From contig CM034105.1 of NCBI GenBank assembly GCA_019914945.1, positions 12,400,001 through 12,464,000 of the forward strand: DNA of 64,000 nucleotides, read 5' to 3'. Shown piece by piece: positions 10,229 through 22,945 of this stretch. A program made the position numbers and the translations under genes. Every line of letters begins with the position of its first letter. The stretch's first letter is position 1. The DNA is from Typha latifolia (taxonomy: Eukaryota > Streptophyta > Magnoliopsida > Poales > Typhaceae). Below the pieces are notes generated by a model. That model worked only from the letters and a program-made list of their open reading frames with translations. It had not been told where the DNA came from and ran no database searches.

Positions 10229-13100
10229 CTAATGGTCTTTCCCAGGTTGATGTAGAATGATATGAGCTCCATGTTGTGGCTGTAGAGTTATAACAGTATA
10301 TGGAGCATGAGTATAGGAGTGTGACGGCTCAAAAGAAAATTTTTGGAGGATGGTGGCCAGTGCCATCTTAGCCTCTAGGATGGCAAAGCTCTGGCCTGAG
10401 CATATTCTTGGCCCCCATCCAAAAGGGAAGAAAGCATTTGGAACTCTTGATGCCTTCGAAATCCCTTCTGAAAATCTATGTGGGATTGAAATCTTGAGCA
10501 TCTTCACCCCAAATTTCCTGATCATGATGGATAAGAACTATGGGCAGCAAGAGATCGATATGAGCAGGGAAAGTGAACTCTCCTAATTTGGTCTTCTTGA
10601 TCGGATGTCGAAATATTGCAACTATAGGTGGACATAACCTTAGAACCTCATATAGTATCACAGTCACCTGCATTTCAAGATCTCATCTGTAAGTAACTTG
10701 CAGAGAGACAGATTGTTGTACCAAACACTAGAGTTGATACTCACAATTTTAAGGTAGCTGATGGATTCAAACGTCGGTGAGTTTTTCCCGCAGACTGAAT
10801 GAACTTCTTCCCTTGCTTTCTGCTGCCAGATTGGGTTATTGGATAAGGGAATCAAAGTCCATGTCAGCAACACAGTAGAATAGCTTGCATTCTTCCATCA
10901 CATCTTCCATGGTTATGCTGTACTTTGTCCTGTCATTACCATTATTATGTTGCAACAACAATCCAAGCAAGTCATTGCCGACGGCCTCTCCTGTTTTAAT
11001 GGTTTTCAATTTCTATCTCTCAACATGGACTTGATTTGTCTGTGTATGTTCTTTTGCCTCTTGTTCTTTGCAGTTGGCAGGAATCTGAATCAAAGAAGAA
11101 AATGTAAGAAGAAATCTTCTTGATAAATCTTATTCATTTCAGTTTTTGAATATAGCCAATAGAAATCAGTTGATCGATCTGAATTCAGTGCCTGAAGCCT
11201 GGTATATAAGGAACCCGAGTGGCTTCAATTACTAGTGCAGCTTGTTCATTTGAATATCTTCTTTCCTTCTTCAAAGTTGCTTCCGAATGCAGTTCGAGAG
11301 ATGGCATCCCCAGTCAGATTCTTTGATTCAGGCCAAACATCTATCTCAAAATACCCTTTAGATCCAGCTATATCCGGCCATCTCTTTATCATATCAACAC
11401 AGATGGTAAGGAAAGCAGGAACCATATCCTGTAATTGAAAAATGGAGCATAAGTATGAGGAGGATTCTTTTAAGTTGCATCAGCTTTCAGCATGTGTGAC
11501 TGAACCTCAAATGGGCTTAATGCTCACTAGAGAGTTATCTCAAAGTAAAAAAAAGAAGCAGGTATGAGGTGTTTTTTTCTGGTCTAAGTTTGTGGAATTA
11601 TATGAAGTCCTGTTACGATCTTGCTAAGTTCAAGATGAAAAATCATCAAAGTTGATATGGTCATTGCATGCCAATGAGGTTTCCTTTTAATGATATTATC
11701 ATGCTTGGAAATTCCAGCATGTCGTAGCTTCAATCTAGTGCCATCAAAGAGTCCTTAGTTACCAAGGTTACTTTTCTTTTTTGAGAAATATAGGTACTAA
11801 GTAATTAGTCAATTTCCATTCGGAAAAGGCATTTTCAATTCCATTGACATGTAATACTAAAAAATTATCATTAAAATGCATTTCTTCTTTCCATCTTTTG
11901 AAGTAACACTTTCATGCTGATTTTGCCTTGGTTACGAGTTTATCATTAATTTCCTTTTTGGATAATGTCAGGAGTTCATTAGTATTCCACAGGGAGCTAA
12001 ACTATGATAGCTAGTGATAAATGTTCTACAGTTCTTTTGAAGCTATCTAAAGTTTGAGTTCACATTAATCTGCTTCTATATATCGTCACAAGAATGCTTC
12101 GATTACTATGAGTCCAAAATATTCAATATCATTCTTCCATAGATTTAATTTTATTCCCTTCAATTGTTTATTTATCTATCTATTTTATCTTTTTTTTGAC
12201 TAAATTTGTGCTAGTCCCTAGTACCTATTGATTAGGACAAGTAGTTTCAGGTGTAAGGAGTAAGCAAGAGGACAATACAAGTAGCAGCAGATCACCTTCA
12301 ACTTGTCAAGATGGAAAGCTGGGGTGATGACCTTCCTCCTTTTTGCCCATTCCTCTCCTTCAAGATTTGATAACCCCCATGGCCAGAATTCGAACTTGAG
12401 GATTCAAAGGCTGCTTCTCAAACTGGCCCAACTTGTCCACCAGCACATCCCTCATCATCTCTGCGTCCCATATGATCACCTTTGGAGATGGTCCATGCCA
12501 TGCCACACTTATCTTCCCTCTTTTTTTAAAAGAAAAAAACAAGTATATGAAGGCATAGGGACATCAAACATCATTTATCCTTTGAATGATTCAAGAAAGG
12601 AACGATGACAACTGGTTTACAACCCTTTAGAATTTGGTCAGTGGTTTAATCTTTACGGTAGTTTCTACGTGAAAGAATTTATATGATCTTGTAACATTTT
12701 GACTATTAAAGTCTGATATACATTGTGGGCTGTTACTTTAGTAGCTAAAGTTTTTAGGGTAGTTGTTGAGTGGACAAATTTCATGCAAATGAAAAAGTTC
12801 ATTTGAATGATTTAGTGTGCAAATTTACCATATTTTTGAACTGTTCGATGTGTCACGTGGCAAGATCTGGTTGGTCAGGCTAATGGGCTTGGACCATACT
12901 TTTATGACCTCCATCTCTTCCTTGACATCCCCCAAGGGGAGCTTGTATGGGTTGCCTTTGATCCCCTGCTGCCTTAGAAACTTCTCTATTGATTTGGGTT
13001 TCCACCATATGTTGTAGAAGACAACCAATCCGAGATAGAACAACAAAGCTATTGAACAAACCACTACTGATTCCCTTGCTAGAGAGAGGAGCTCTTCCAT
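10229..13100 (-). pseudogene. Cytochrome P450 pseudogene, CYP72 clan
   Basis: Five exon remnants on the minus strand keep the CYP72-type layout: 12829-13100, 12296-12517, 11192-11428, 10745-11084 and 10229-10667. The N-terminus MEELLSLARESVVV is a membrane anchor. Other recognisable pieces are WAKRRKVITPAF (C helix region), FEIDVWPE, NLTGDAISRTAFGS (E-F region), the K-helix ExxR as EVLR, and the heme loop [14 protein letters not shown] with its Cys. Several lesions break the gene: a deletion/frameshift before HRTVQKYG at the end of exon 1, a one-base insertion giving a stop at 12360-12362, a frameshift after KKIF in exon 3, a stop at 11006-11008, and a frameshift giving a stop at 10476-10478. 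In exon 4, CKLFY runs directly into VLLTW, so the oxygen-activation motif (A/G-G-x-E/D-T-T/S) is missing. The exon 3 donor reads AG|GC. A TATA-like TTATAAATG lies about 60 bp upstream of the start. The clan assignment is from memory of CYP72A proteins. Confidence 0.9.
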
Positions 13101-13157
13101 TTGCTCTTCTTTTGGTGAAGAAAATTGCAAGAGAAAGAGGTAGGTAGGGTGAATTCT

Positions 13158-13167
13158 GCATTTATAA
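13158..13167 (-). promoter_or_regulatory. TATA-like element upstream of the P450 relic
   Basis: On the minus strand the sequence reads GGTTATAAATG about 60 bp before the ancestral start codon at 13100. This is a plausible TATA box for the former gene. Confidence 0.4.
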
Positions 13168-13997
13168 CCCAATAAGGGCAACAAAATGTTACAATTGTTC
13201 TGACTTGTTTGGCAATAGCAAAGTAGATTAATATTGAATAATTTGTTCACCGATAGTCCCAAGGAAATGGAAACTTAGGTAATTGATGATGTGATTGCAT
13301 GTGAATAAGCTTACTCCAACAAGATGAAGACGTTAATAAATACTCCTTGTGGAGCCATCTGTATTCCTATAGTTGTTCCGAACGAGATGCTTTCTGATAG
13401 AATCATAGAAATAGGATATGGACAAAGTTGTCACCTTGAAAATGTAGAGTAAATTTATCCCTTTCATGCTAAAATAAATAGTTCCACAAAAATATTTGAA
13501 GCAAATTTCATCCTCTAATTTATCCCAATTTATCCTAATCGATGACCAAATGCAGCCTAAACATCATTGTTGAGAGTAGGATTTCCTGAGCATAATACAA
13601 GAGAATTGGCAGTGCTACTAATTAGACTATTTGCAATTTAAACCCTGCCAAGGACATTCTAAAGACTTTATATAAAGTGCCCAAAGCATTACAAATTATT
13701 GGTAAATAAATGATCGAACAAAGCAGCGATTAAATTAGTTTAGTATATTTTTACAAGACTACAAGATTTGACAGTACATTTTCAGTTTGTCCTACTACTA
13801 CTATAAGATGAATTACCTGCTCCTGAGCAGAAAAAATTGATACAACAAGCTCTCTCTTCTGTCAATTGTGTATATATGTTTCAAGAAAACTCAGCACTCT
13901 GACTATAATCCTATTTTGTGTCATTCCTACCGTCGTAGATGAAAGAAGCATAATTCTGTCTATTTAAAGAAAACGGAACATGCGATTTGGCCAATGA
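13168..13997. other. Intergenic between the P450 relic and the transporter gene
   Basis: No gene seen. It should hold the relic's former promoter and, at its right end, the 3' UTR of the minus-strand transporter gene. Confidence 0.5.
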
Positions 13998-16900
13998 TCA
14001 TGAGGACGTTATCCCCGTCGCTTCCTTTGGGATTAAAAATAAGAAGCCAATAGGTAGAAGGGTAGCTAATAGCTGCACAATTATGCCAAAGAGAAGGTTA
14101 TCAAAATGGTCTGACGAAATTTTCAGTGCTGAAGCTAAAGCAGCTCCCAGGAACGATCCCAATGTCGAACCAAGGTTGTGTATGGACATGAATAGGGCAA
14201 AAAGTGTTCCCTCTATACCAGGCGGGCAAAGCTGACCTGAGAGTATTAGAAATGGCATCAATCTGCATATTGGAAAAGGTGATTGTTAGAAATCGCATAA
14301 GAAGCACTACATTTATGAAGATAATTTTATGCAATAATGAAGTGAATGCTTTCTCACATGATTCACCAAATAGCAAGACAAAGCAACTATGTGAATTTGA
14401 ACTTGCAAAAGTGCAGTGAATATTCTTTTTTCCTGCTAACTTCCTTATCTCCTTTTCCTTTCTTTCTACCTTCAGTATTTTTATACCCTTTTTCATTCCT
14501 AACCAAAATCAATTATTTTTCCTTGTTCAAAACACTTCATCTTCTTTAAGACCTTCATGCAATACATACCCTAGAAAAATCATATTGCATCCCAAGAATG
14601 GATTAAGTGAAAGCTTTCTGCAGAAGGATTCTAATATTAGCTTAGATCCATCTTGCAAGCAGAAAAAAAAAAATTAACTTTTCTTCTCTTCTAGCTTACA
14701 TAATTTATGCAAGTAATGAATATCAATGTCTTAGACACACTAAGAAACTTCATTAACATTTTATATTATACTCTTGAATGAGGTGAAATCCATCTAGAAT
14801 AACACTTGTATTCCTCATTCATCACCCTAGATATGCAATACAAATATTCAGTCACATGATTCATCAAATAAAAAGATATAGCAACTACATGAATTTATGT
14901 TGATAAATTGGAACTTGCAAAAGTATAGCTAATATTCTCAGATCCTCCCAACTGTCTTTTTATTCTTGAACTTTATTATTCCTTTACCCTTTTCCACTCT
15001 AATACAAAATCCAATTATTTTTCCTCGCCCAAAATTCACCATCATCCATTAAGTCCTCTGAGCAATCACATACACATTGAAGTACTGTACCATTGCATCC
15101 AAAACTGACATAAGTGTTTCTATCACTGGATATCAAGTGCAGAATATTGTTCTTTGAGTGTATTGTGTAAATATATGTGGGGGGAAGCTAGCATTCATTA
15201 CCCCCTTGCATCTTCCTGCAGCAAAATTGACATATCGGTACGACTGACCAGAAAGCCGCACCACATTAAATGCATTACATAGTTCTCTCTTTTCTCTACA
15301 TATGGACTGAAGATAGGATGGTCTTTTCACGTCATTTTAGCCTTCCAATGGAAATTGAAAGTGATGATGATCTATCAATCAAAAATGTAGAAGGCTTCTT
15401 TCCTTTCTGACCTTCATTACCATCATTCTTATATAATAGGCAGTATTGCAACATTTTTTTCTTTTCCAGAGTTGTTTTACAAATTCAACAACAAATCAGA
15501 ATATGATTTATGACAATAATTAATGACTTTGTTTATTTTAAGATTTGCCATTTCTAAATTTACCTCAATGCATAATCATGTGATAGCCCAAAGGGGCAAT
15601 AGTTAGGGAACTGTATGTAATGTTTCAATACAATAATGCAATGCGTACTAATTAATTATCTTAAAAATGAAAGTTCACAACCCTACAAAAAATTAGTAAT
15701 GTAACTTCCATATGCTACTAGTAAAAGTAAGCAATCATATCTAGTCATTCATCTGTTAAGAAGATAATCAAGCTACTATATTATGAAGCAAATAGTTATA
15801 GATTTGTGGTAACAATTTACTCTTAGTAATAGTCAAGAAAAAGAAAATTCAGATATGATATTTTCATAAACCACAAAAAAAAGTTAAAGAACATCATAAA
15901 CAGAAAAGGAGATACTTGAATTGTTTGATTGTGTCATGTAAAGCTGATCCCCAAAGAACCATGTATTTATCCGGTATCCCGAACTGAACATGCAATCTAG
16001 ATACTAGAACAATGTCAAGAAGGCTCATTATAGCTAGACCAATATGTGCAAACCTGTGATGTTAAGAAGAAAACAAACAGTTAGACGTAAACAGCTCAAT
16101 ATTAATTTGTTAATATCTTTGAAGTATGAATAATGCAGATGAAAATTCTTCATATTGTAGGCTTATAGCATGATGCTCAATCAGAAAAAGGTTATACAGG
16201 ATAAATGAATGACAGGTTTTTGTCAACTTCTGTATCTATATTTCCATTGTTAAAATTCAGAAACCAACTTATGACTTCCTCGGAAAGAAAAAATTAGTTG
16301 GATGAGAGACTTGTTTTATGATATCTGTAATTTAAACATTCACAGTTTCATACATAAGAAGATTTCAGCAGCCATGGTCACTAGTGAATTTATCTTGTAT
16401 ACCAACTTATTGAATACTGTACCTCCATTGTAATCACGCAACGTGAAATTAACCATAGCAGAAAATCTCAATTCGCTTAACTAGTGTATTCTTTTAAAAC
16501 AGAAATGAATAACAGACATTAGTCAACTTCTGTACCTATGTTTCCATTGTTGAAGCGCAAAAACTAACTTAACTTCCTCAGAAAGATATACATTAACTTG
16601 GATGGACGACTTGTACCATGGTATCCGTAGTTTTAACTTTCATGCATATGAAAATTTCATCAGCCATAATAACTAGTGTTTTATCTTATATACCCATTTA
16701 TTGGTGACTGTACCTCAACTGTAAGAAAACATTTTTATCATGGTTGAAGGGATATTAAGATAAGACATATCCAGAAGCATTTAAGACTGCAGGATTCTCT
16801 AAAATGACATGATTGTTTTTTCTTTTTGATAAAACTCTAACATGACATGTTATCTTTCATATAAATGGCACAAGAGTCTCTGAACACAATTTGAGTATGT

Positions 16901-17327
16901 AAGGGCCATTTTCCATTCATAACACGAATGCTTTTATTTTTCAGCAGTAAATACTAATGGGGCTCCGATAAATACAAGCACCAACTACAAACTTCAATCT
17001 TGTAAGCATAACATGAATTGAAAGAAAACAATCATATGTTAAGAACTTTTGTAGTTTTTGGCCTACCAATGCTATAGTGAGTGAAACTACAAATAGAAAA
17101 TAGATTATGCCAATAAGGAGTGCCAAATTGACTGCTAAACTTCAAGCTCAGTCATCAAGTAAACAAGCCATTGTTCCTCTAGAGTTGGATAAAGGACACA
17201 TGAGCATCATAACGACTTAGACTGGTAGTAATTAAAAATTAACAAACAAAAAAGAAAAGTTTACAGAGCAAATGGGGCACATTTACCCTCATGCAATAGT
17301 TGCTAGAATGCTCTCTCTCTTAAAAAC

Positions 17328-17359
<32 letters not shown>

Positions 17360-20300
17360 CAAACAAAAACAAAAACAAAAAAGTTACTAGAATGTTAACG
17401 TGGCCAAGGAAGCTAAGATCCATGTTAAAGTCAAAATCTTGTGGTAATGTAAGATTAGAAATGTCTAATTTGTAACATCTTTGGTAAACTAATACTTAAC
17501 CCGTGATATTCCTTCAATTCAAGATTGGTCACACTACACAAGAATGAATAGGGAAATTCCTTGCTTCAGTAATTCCTTTGTAAAATTCTATCGATTGCTC
17601 ACATCATGACAACATGAAAGAGGGCAACTCTGTTGCTCTTGATCAGTACCTATAAGCCAAAAAGAACAGGAGCTTGGAATCTTTTTGTTTTCTTGCAGCA
17701 TAGGAAAGTGGTCTTTTAGTATATCAGCACTTCTAATTGGTCATGTAGAGTTACAAGGTGCAATATTTTTATAATTTTATCAGTTGAAAAGGGAAGTACA
17801 TCGAGAAAACAAACACATGAACTTGGAACTTAGCAGTTTCTGCAAAGTTTATGAAATATTACACGAGTACTTAACAGATGCGAGAACCGACTGATAGATA
17901 GGATAACATTTCACTCACATTTCACTGGAATTATATGCAAGTACCACCTGTGGCGCCAAGCATTCGTTAGTTGGTTGTTCTATAATTTCGAGAATGGAAG
18001 GAAAGGAGCAACTCATAAATCATCAGTTAAAGATACCGAGAAAAACAAGGTCATGTTGATGACTAATGAATAGGCATCCCTCCGAAAAATGTTGATTTCC
18101 TAAACATCTAGCAAGAAGATGATCGTTCCTTTATTGGTGGGACATCCATTAATGAGAGATAAAGCATAATACTAACCAATTCAGAAAATCAACAATAACA
18201 TAGAAGCACTGAAATTTGATGTTACAGCCCAGATGATGAAACTGCTCATGCACTTTCTTCTAGATATAATCATGAGAATGCAGAGATGTAGTGGAAATAT
18301 AAAAGCTCGAAGTGCTAAAATTACTTACATGAGAATATTTCTTAGTTTCTTGTGCCTGAAATAACGATTGTAAGTATATGTGCCAACCATTAGGCCAATC
18401 CATCCAACAACACGTGCAGTCCCCAAGAAAGATGATTCCAGATGTAGAACCTCAGTTTGATAATAGAACATTACCGTGGAGAGGTTTGGAATTGTAATGT
18501 GCGAAAAGAAGAACCATGCCATAGGTCTGACATTGCAGAAGCCAAAAGAGAAAAACATAATGAAGTACGATGAACCTATAAGAATTGTAAATGGGAAATA
18601 ATAGATAGTTCAGGATATTGGAAAGTTCTAACTACCTTAGGATTATAGGCTGCTTAAATGCTCCACACAAGCTTAAAAAAGCTAATTTCAAGGATAAGTA
18701 TGATCTTGTGAAAAGTGAACTGTGCTGTTTCTCATGATTCTCAGCCTTCATAGAGGTTGTTTTCCTTTTGGCATTTCTGTGCCTGCTTGAGCGCCTTCTA
18801 ATGCCACCAGATTTGAATGTTTCAGTCAAACCATTACCAGAGTCAAAGCTTTCATCTACTTGATTCTCCATTTGTTTATGTCTGTTATCATGTGATGCCT
18901 TTTGAAGTCCTTCAGGGACTTCCTGAATAAAAGCACATGACAGTAGTTGGATAGTCGGAAGAATGGAAAAAAGAAGAAAAATCATGTTTATTTTGAAATT
19001 AGCTAATGCATATCCTCCCAACAAGCTTCCACATATTCCTCCTAAGGCCATCAAAGACCAAGACAATGACTGGAGATCACCAGCAAAACCTGAACTGTAA
19101 AAAAAAACAATTTTTTTGCACATATTCCAAGATCAGAAAATGAACCGAATTGGGAAATTAACAACGAAATAGGCACATACGGCATAGTCCGAATTGCCTC
19201 TGCAATCATTGCATCAACAACAACATCTGCCATGGCAGATCCCAAGTTTTGTACCACCAAGAGAGCAGTAAGAATATTGCTTGATCTCCTTAAAGATGCT
19301 GTCAGACCAAGAACAAGCCAAGGAATAAGAGAGAGTACAGTAGCTATAATCAAGTACGGTACTCTTTTCCTCCGTCTAATAGGAATGCAGTCTGACAAAA
19401 TTCTACAATAGAAAGATAAATGGTATCAGAAATAATTCACAAGTGCAAGACCAAGCACTTGAAGTGAATAATCTACTGCATAAATGATAATAGTAGCAGA
19501 ATCTTAATATAAGGGCACCTACCTTCTTTGTCATTGCTTTATGCATTTACTTAACCCCCCAAAAAAATCACATACACACACACACCATACCAATGTTTCA
19601 TACAATACATATAATGACAACAAGACATAATATAGAGTTTGAAACTTTGAACCATATTATTTGAATCAAAGACTAACATCCATGGTAGGGCATGCCGGAC
19701 ATGGAATGGGATAGCACAAGTGTGCTGAAAAATGGAAGAGCAACTAAAATGTTCCTATACACAATAAAAGAAAGGGTGTCCAAGTGCACAAGTACCGCTA
19801 AAACACTGGGTCTGGGAGGGAAGATGACCCATGAGCTGATACTTGTTTGGTATGGAGCATGCTGCTCAGTGCCATCCCGCATGGACACAAAGGAAATCCA
19901 TGATTTGGAGTAGTACTTCCCTAATAACTTATTTGGTGTTGATTTGTTCATGATATCATACTTGTGCTTCTAGTTATACTGTTTGAGTAAACAGCACATG
20001 TTAAATAGAATGTTGATCACTTGTATGTGCATTGTGCAAAAGTAAGATCCTGAGATCCAAAAAATTTCAACTTATAAAGCTCACAATTCTTTCCTTTCTT
20101 AGTGAAAATATGAAGAATCTAATATGGAACTTTTTCTTTGAATTGAGTACGAACTGATACAGAATTTCAAGTCAATGATGTATACACCTATATCTGCACT
20201 CTATAGATTTAACTTAATCTTGTAGATAAAGAATAAACAAAATACATAAGAGATTCTATTAAACATTAATAAAGAAGTCTCATTTTGGCATGCTTCAAAA

Positions 20301-21538
20301 TGAAAATTATCATCATAAACATTAGAAAAAAAAATGATATCATCATATTCAAGGCTTGTCTGGCTTGACAAGTGAGGCTAGAATTTGTCAGCTTTATTAA
20401 CAAAATTAAGTGGCCCTCAAATATAGTATCTATTTTACTAGCAGATTTTCTGTAAAATTATGAAGTCCATCACTTCATCTTATATACATAACAGTCTGTT
20501 GCAAAGGAGCTTATAGATATATATTTACCCATATATCGGTTTTATACTCCAAGGAAAATATGCAACTGAAACCAAAAACTGAGACGCAGAAGGCGAGAGC
20601 TTTAGAATGTCCTTCAGCTGGTAAGAAACAGCTGTCCACACAAAGGACCTGAAACCCTGCAAAATGAAGACCTATTAGAATTTGAAATTTCGTTGAAATT
20701 AAACTAAACTAGATATAGTGGAATCTAGAATTTAACATAATGAACCAAATGGAAAATTCACCCTGAGAGCAGGGAAAAAGAGCCAAAAAAGTTGTCAAAA
20801 GAAAGTGAGATCAACAAAATGGTAATAGCATAACTTCTTTTTATAAGCTGCCAATGTTTCATAAGAGAAAAGTCCTCATAAGGAACAGCGAGCAAAACAT
20901 TATTATCACATAATCTAATTTATCTGGCAAAGATAAAACTTCAGAATATATCTTCAAACATGTACTCTATTATGATGGGCTCTAAAAGTTTTAAACGTAA
21001 CGAATGCATCACACAATAGTCAATTTCGCTTCAAAACAAACACTGTCAATGTGGTATAAGAATTTAGGTGTACTCTTTTTCAATTTAGAATGAAACACTT
21101 AGTTCCATGGTTGTACTTATCCATATATATTTCTCCTTTTGATTGCAAATCTAGAAAAAAGGTACCTTTTATATTTTGATGAGCCCAAAAATTGAATTTC
21201 ATTTAAATGGGTGAAATGTTAACTCACCCTGACTGCTAAAGTGCCAAGTTAAGCTGTTAGATAACAGTGATTTTTATAGTCTATCACCAACGTCAAATAA
21301 AGTCGTATCAAACCAGTAACATGGAAAATGTCTTATCAACCTCTCGTGCAACAATCTCTGACCCCAAACACCCACCTATAGAATCGAATCAGAAGGCTAA
21401 AGAAACCAATCCAAAATGACACTTTTAATTATAAATCATACAAACAAATACGACCTGAGTGAAGTAGATCAAAGAGACGATCCACAGGAAAGACGCCCCA
21501 AAGGCAGCTCTCATCTCCTTCACCCATCCGATCGCCAT
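13998..21538 (-). CDS. FBT4: Folate-biopterin transporter 4-like (BT1 family, major facilitator superfamily)
   Basis: Seven exons on the minus strand: 21455-21538, 20529-20656, 19181-19402, 18636-19094, 18329-18526, 15916-16053 and 13998-14262. They give 497 residues with the frame kept at every join. The start MAIGWVKEMRAAFG precedes the first membrane segment. Family landmarks in order are TQGFRSFVWTAVSYQLKD, YFPWSIKPIYGILSDCIPI, NLGSAMADVVVDAMIAEA, GFAGDLQSLSW, GGICGSLLGGYAL, a long polar central loop rich in Arg/Lys/Ser, KQPIILRPMAWFF, NLSTVMFYYQTEVL, GTARVVGW, and the last two helices around NLGSTLGS and LLPIGFLFLIPKEA. The order and wording match Arabidopsis FBT4 as I remember it (about 490 residues). 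The family carries folates or pterins across membranes. Substrate and compartment of this clade are not established, so transport of folate is an inference. Introns 5 and 6 carry internal duplications. Confidence 0.93.
14345..15090. repeat. Two-copy duplication, about 500-bp offset, in transporter intron 6
   Basis: A block around 14345-14600 recurs in diverged form around 14848-15090. Shared landmarks are TCACATGATTCA, GAACTTGCAAAAGT, TTCC...ACCCTTTT and CAATTATTTTTCCT, in the same order. It lies within the intron 14263-15915. Confidence 0.65.
16200..16727. repeat. Two-copy tandem duplication, about 300-bp period, in transporter intron 5
   Basis: The blocks 16200-16440 and 16500-16727 align collinearly with moderate divergence. 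Landmarks are AATGAAT, GTCAACTTCTGTA, TTTCCATTGTT, CTTCCTC, GACTTGT, TATC and TTATCTT. The duplication lies in the intron 16054-18328. Confidence 0.8.
17321..17382. repeat. (CAAAA)n low-complexity tract
   Basis: An imperfect CAAAA/CAAAAA run in transporter intron 5. Confidence 0.9.
19770..19850 (+). repeat. Degenerate dispersed SINE-like repeat
   Basis: The stretch contains GTGTCCAAGTGCACAAG, then CTGGGTCTGGGAGGG and GATGACCC. This order resembles the widespread plant repeat 'GGTGCACAAGG...GGGTCTGGGGAGGGTCATAA' as I remember it. The copy is diverged and lies in transporter intron 2 (19403-20528). The identification is tentative. Confidence 0.35.
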
Positions 21539-21719
21539 GGCCGCCGCCGCCGCCTCTTCGTCCTCTGGATTTGGTCGGATCCGACCGAACAAAAATGAAT
21601 CAGAGACAGAAGAGCGGAAGGATTCGCTTCGGAGACTTCTTCCTCTTTATTTCTCATGCGGGTGGCGTTGGGAAATCAAGGTTCCGAAACTCCCTCGCGC
21701 TCACATTCGTCCTGATAAA

Positions 21720-22118
21720 TTTTAGGGTAAATTACATTTTCATCCCATCATTTTTTTTATATTTTTCTTTTTCGGATTACTACGTTTTACCCCCCTGGTA
21801 CGCCTAAATTTATATTTACCCCCTTAAAATTAAATACAAACTGAAATTATTATTTTAAATACTTATTAGAGATAAAGTTATAGATAAAAATAAATTTTCT
21901 AATATATCTAAAATCATAACGAGTGGATTTCAAATGACTATATATTTTTATCATCTGCCAAATTATTTTAAATTTATTAAAAAAATTATCAAATTATCTA
22001 CGACTTTATCTCAAATGAGTTTAGTCGAGTAATTAGTGAATTTAGGCCTACAGGGATAAAATATAAATTTTTTTTAAAATCCCATCATCAACTGTTTATC
22101 ACTTTCACCTCACTCAAA

Positions 22119-22156
<38 letters not shown>

Positions 22157-22545
22157 CCTATAAATTATTTAATTATATTACTAAGTCCCTTGTGTTAAAA
22201 TTTATATTAGAAAAAATTTAAAAAAAATAATTAACTAATTAGATGGATAAAAAATTTCTTACTTTCTCTTCCTCTCTTACATTAGGAAGTGAATTTTAAA
22301 GAAGTCCGAGAAGATAATTAGAGAAAAAGATGGAAGAATATGAAAGCAATACATGGATAATTTTTGTTCAATCTTTGTCAAATTTTTTAAGATTATTTTT
22401 ATAAAAAATTCAATATTTGATGGAGGAAAATTTGCTATACAATTAAGTAATTTAGGGGTATAACTGTCCATATACTTTCTTTAGGGGATGAAAATTATAT
22501 ATAGGGAATAGCTGAGGGGTCAACATGTAATTAACACTAAACTTT
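21720..22545. mobile_element. Candidate MITE-like inverted-repeat element 1
   Basis: Inverted ends of about 25 bp share TTAATTACAT or AAATTACAT followed by a C-rich CATCCC/GACCCC block. The interior is AT-rich with no coding capacity. No target duplication was established. Confidence 0.4.
22121..22153. repeat. (AT)n microsatellite
   Basis: About 33 bases of uninterrupted AT dinucleotide. Confidence 0.95.
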
Positions 22546-22672
22546 AGATCGTTTTTAATACCTTTCTTGACGAAGGAGTGTCTGTTACGCTTACTTTTCT
22601 ATGTCAAACATTTGACTTTTTGTTAGAGTTTTGACCACACATTATTCGATTTATCCGATAATAAGAAGATGG

Positions 22673-22945
22673 GATAATTGCACTGACACCTACCTCTAAG
22701 TACTGCTCTTTTTCGCACGCAACTTATATATATATATATTAAACTCTTAAATTATTAAAAAAATTTCATCTTAATTTACCATAAATTTTGTTTGCTTTTT
22801 TTCTAAAAAATTTAATCTAATAACAAATGTAAAGATATTTTGGAGGTTTTCTACCATTGAGAGAGTTATTGTGTCACGAAAAATAAATAAAAATGTCTAT
22901 GTAAAAATAGGTAATAATTTAAAGAGTCTAGGTGTAATTAGTATA
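22673..22945. mobile_element. Candidate MITE-like inverted-repeat element 2
   Basis: The left end GGGATAATTGCACTGACACC pairs with GTCTAGGTGTAATTAGTAT at the right end in inverted orientation. The interior is AT-rich and non-coding. Similar in style to the element to its left but not identical. Confidence 0.35.

Noticed and set aside
19673..19951. 92-codon minus-strand frame in transporter intron 2
   Set aside because: It covers the degenerate SINE-like repeat and has no protein similarity that I recognise.
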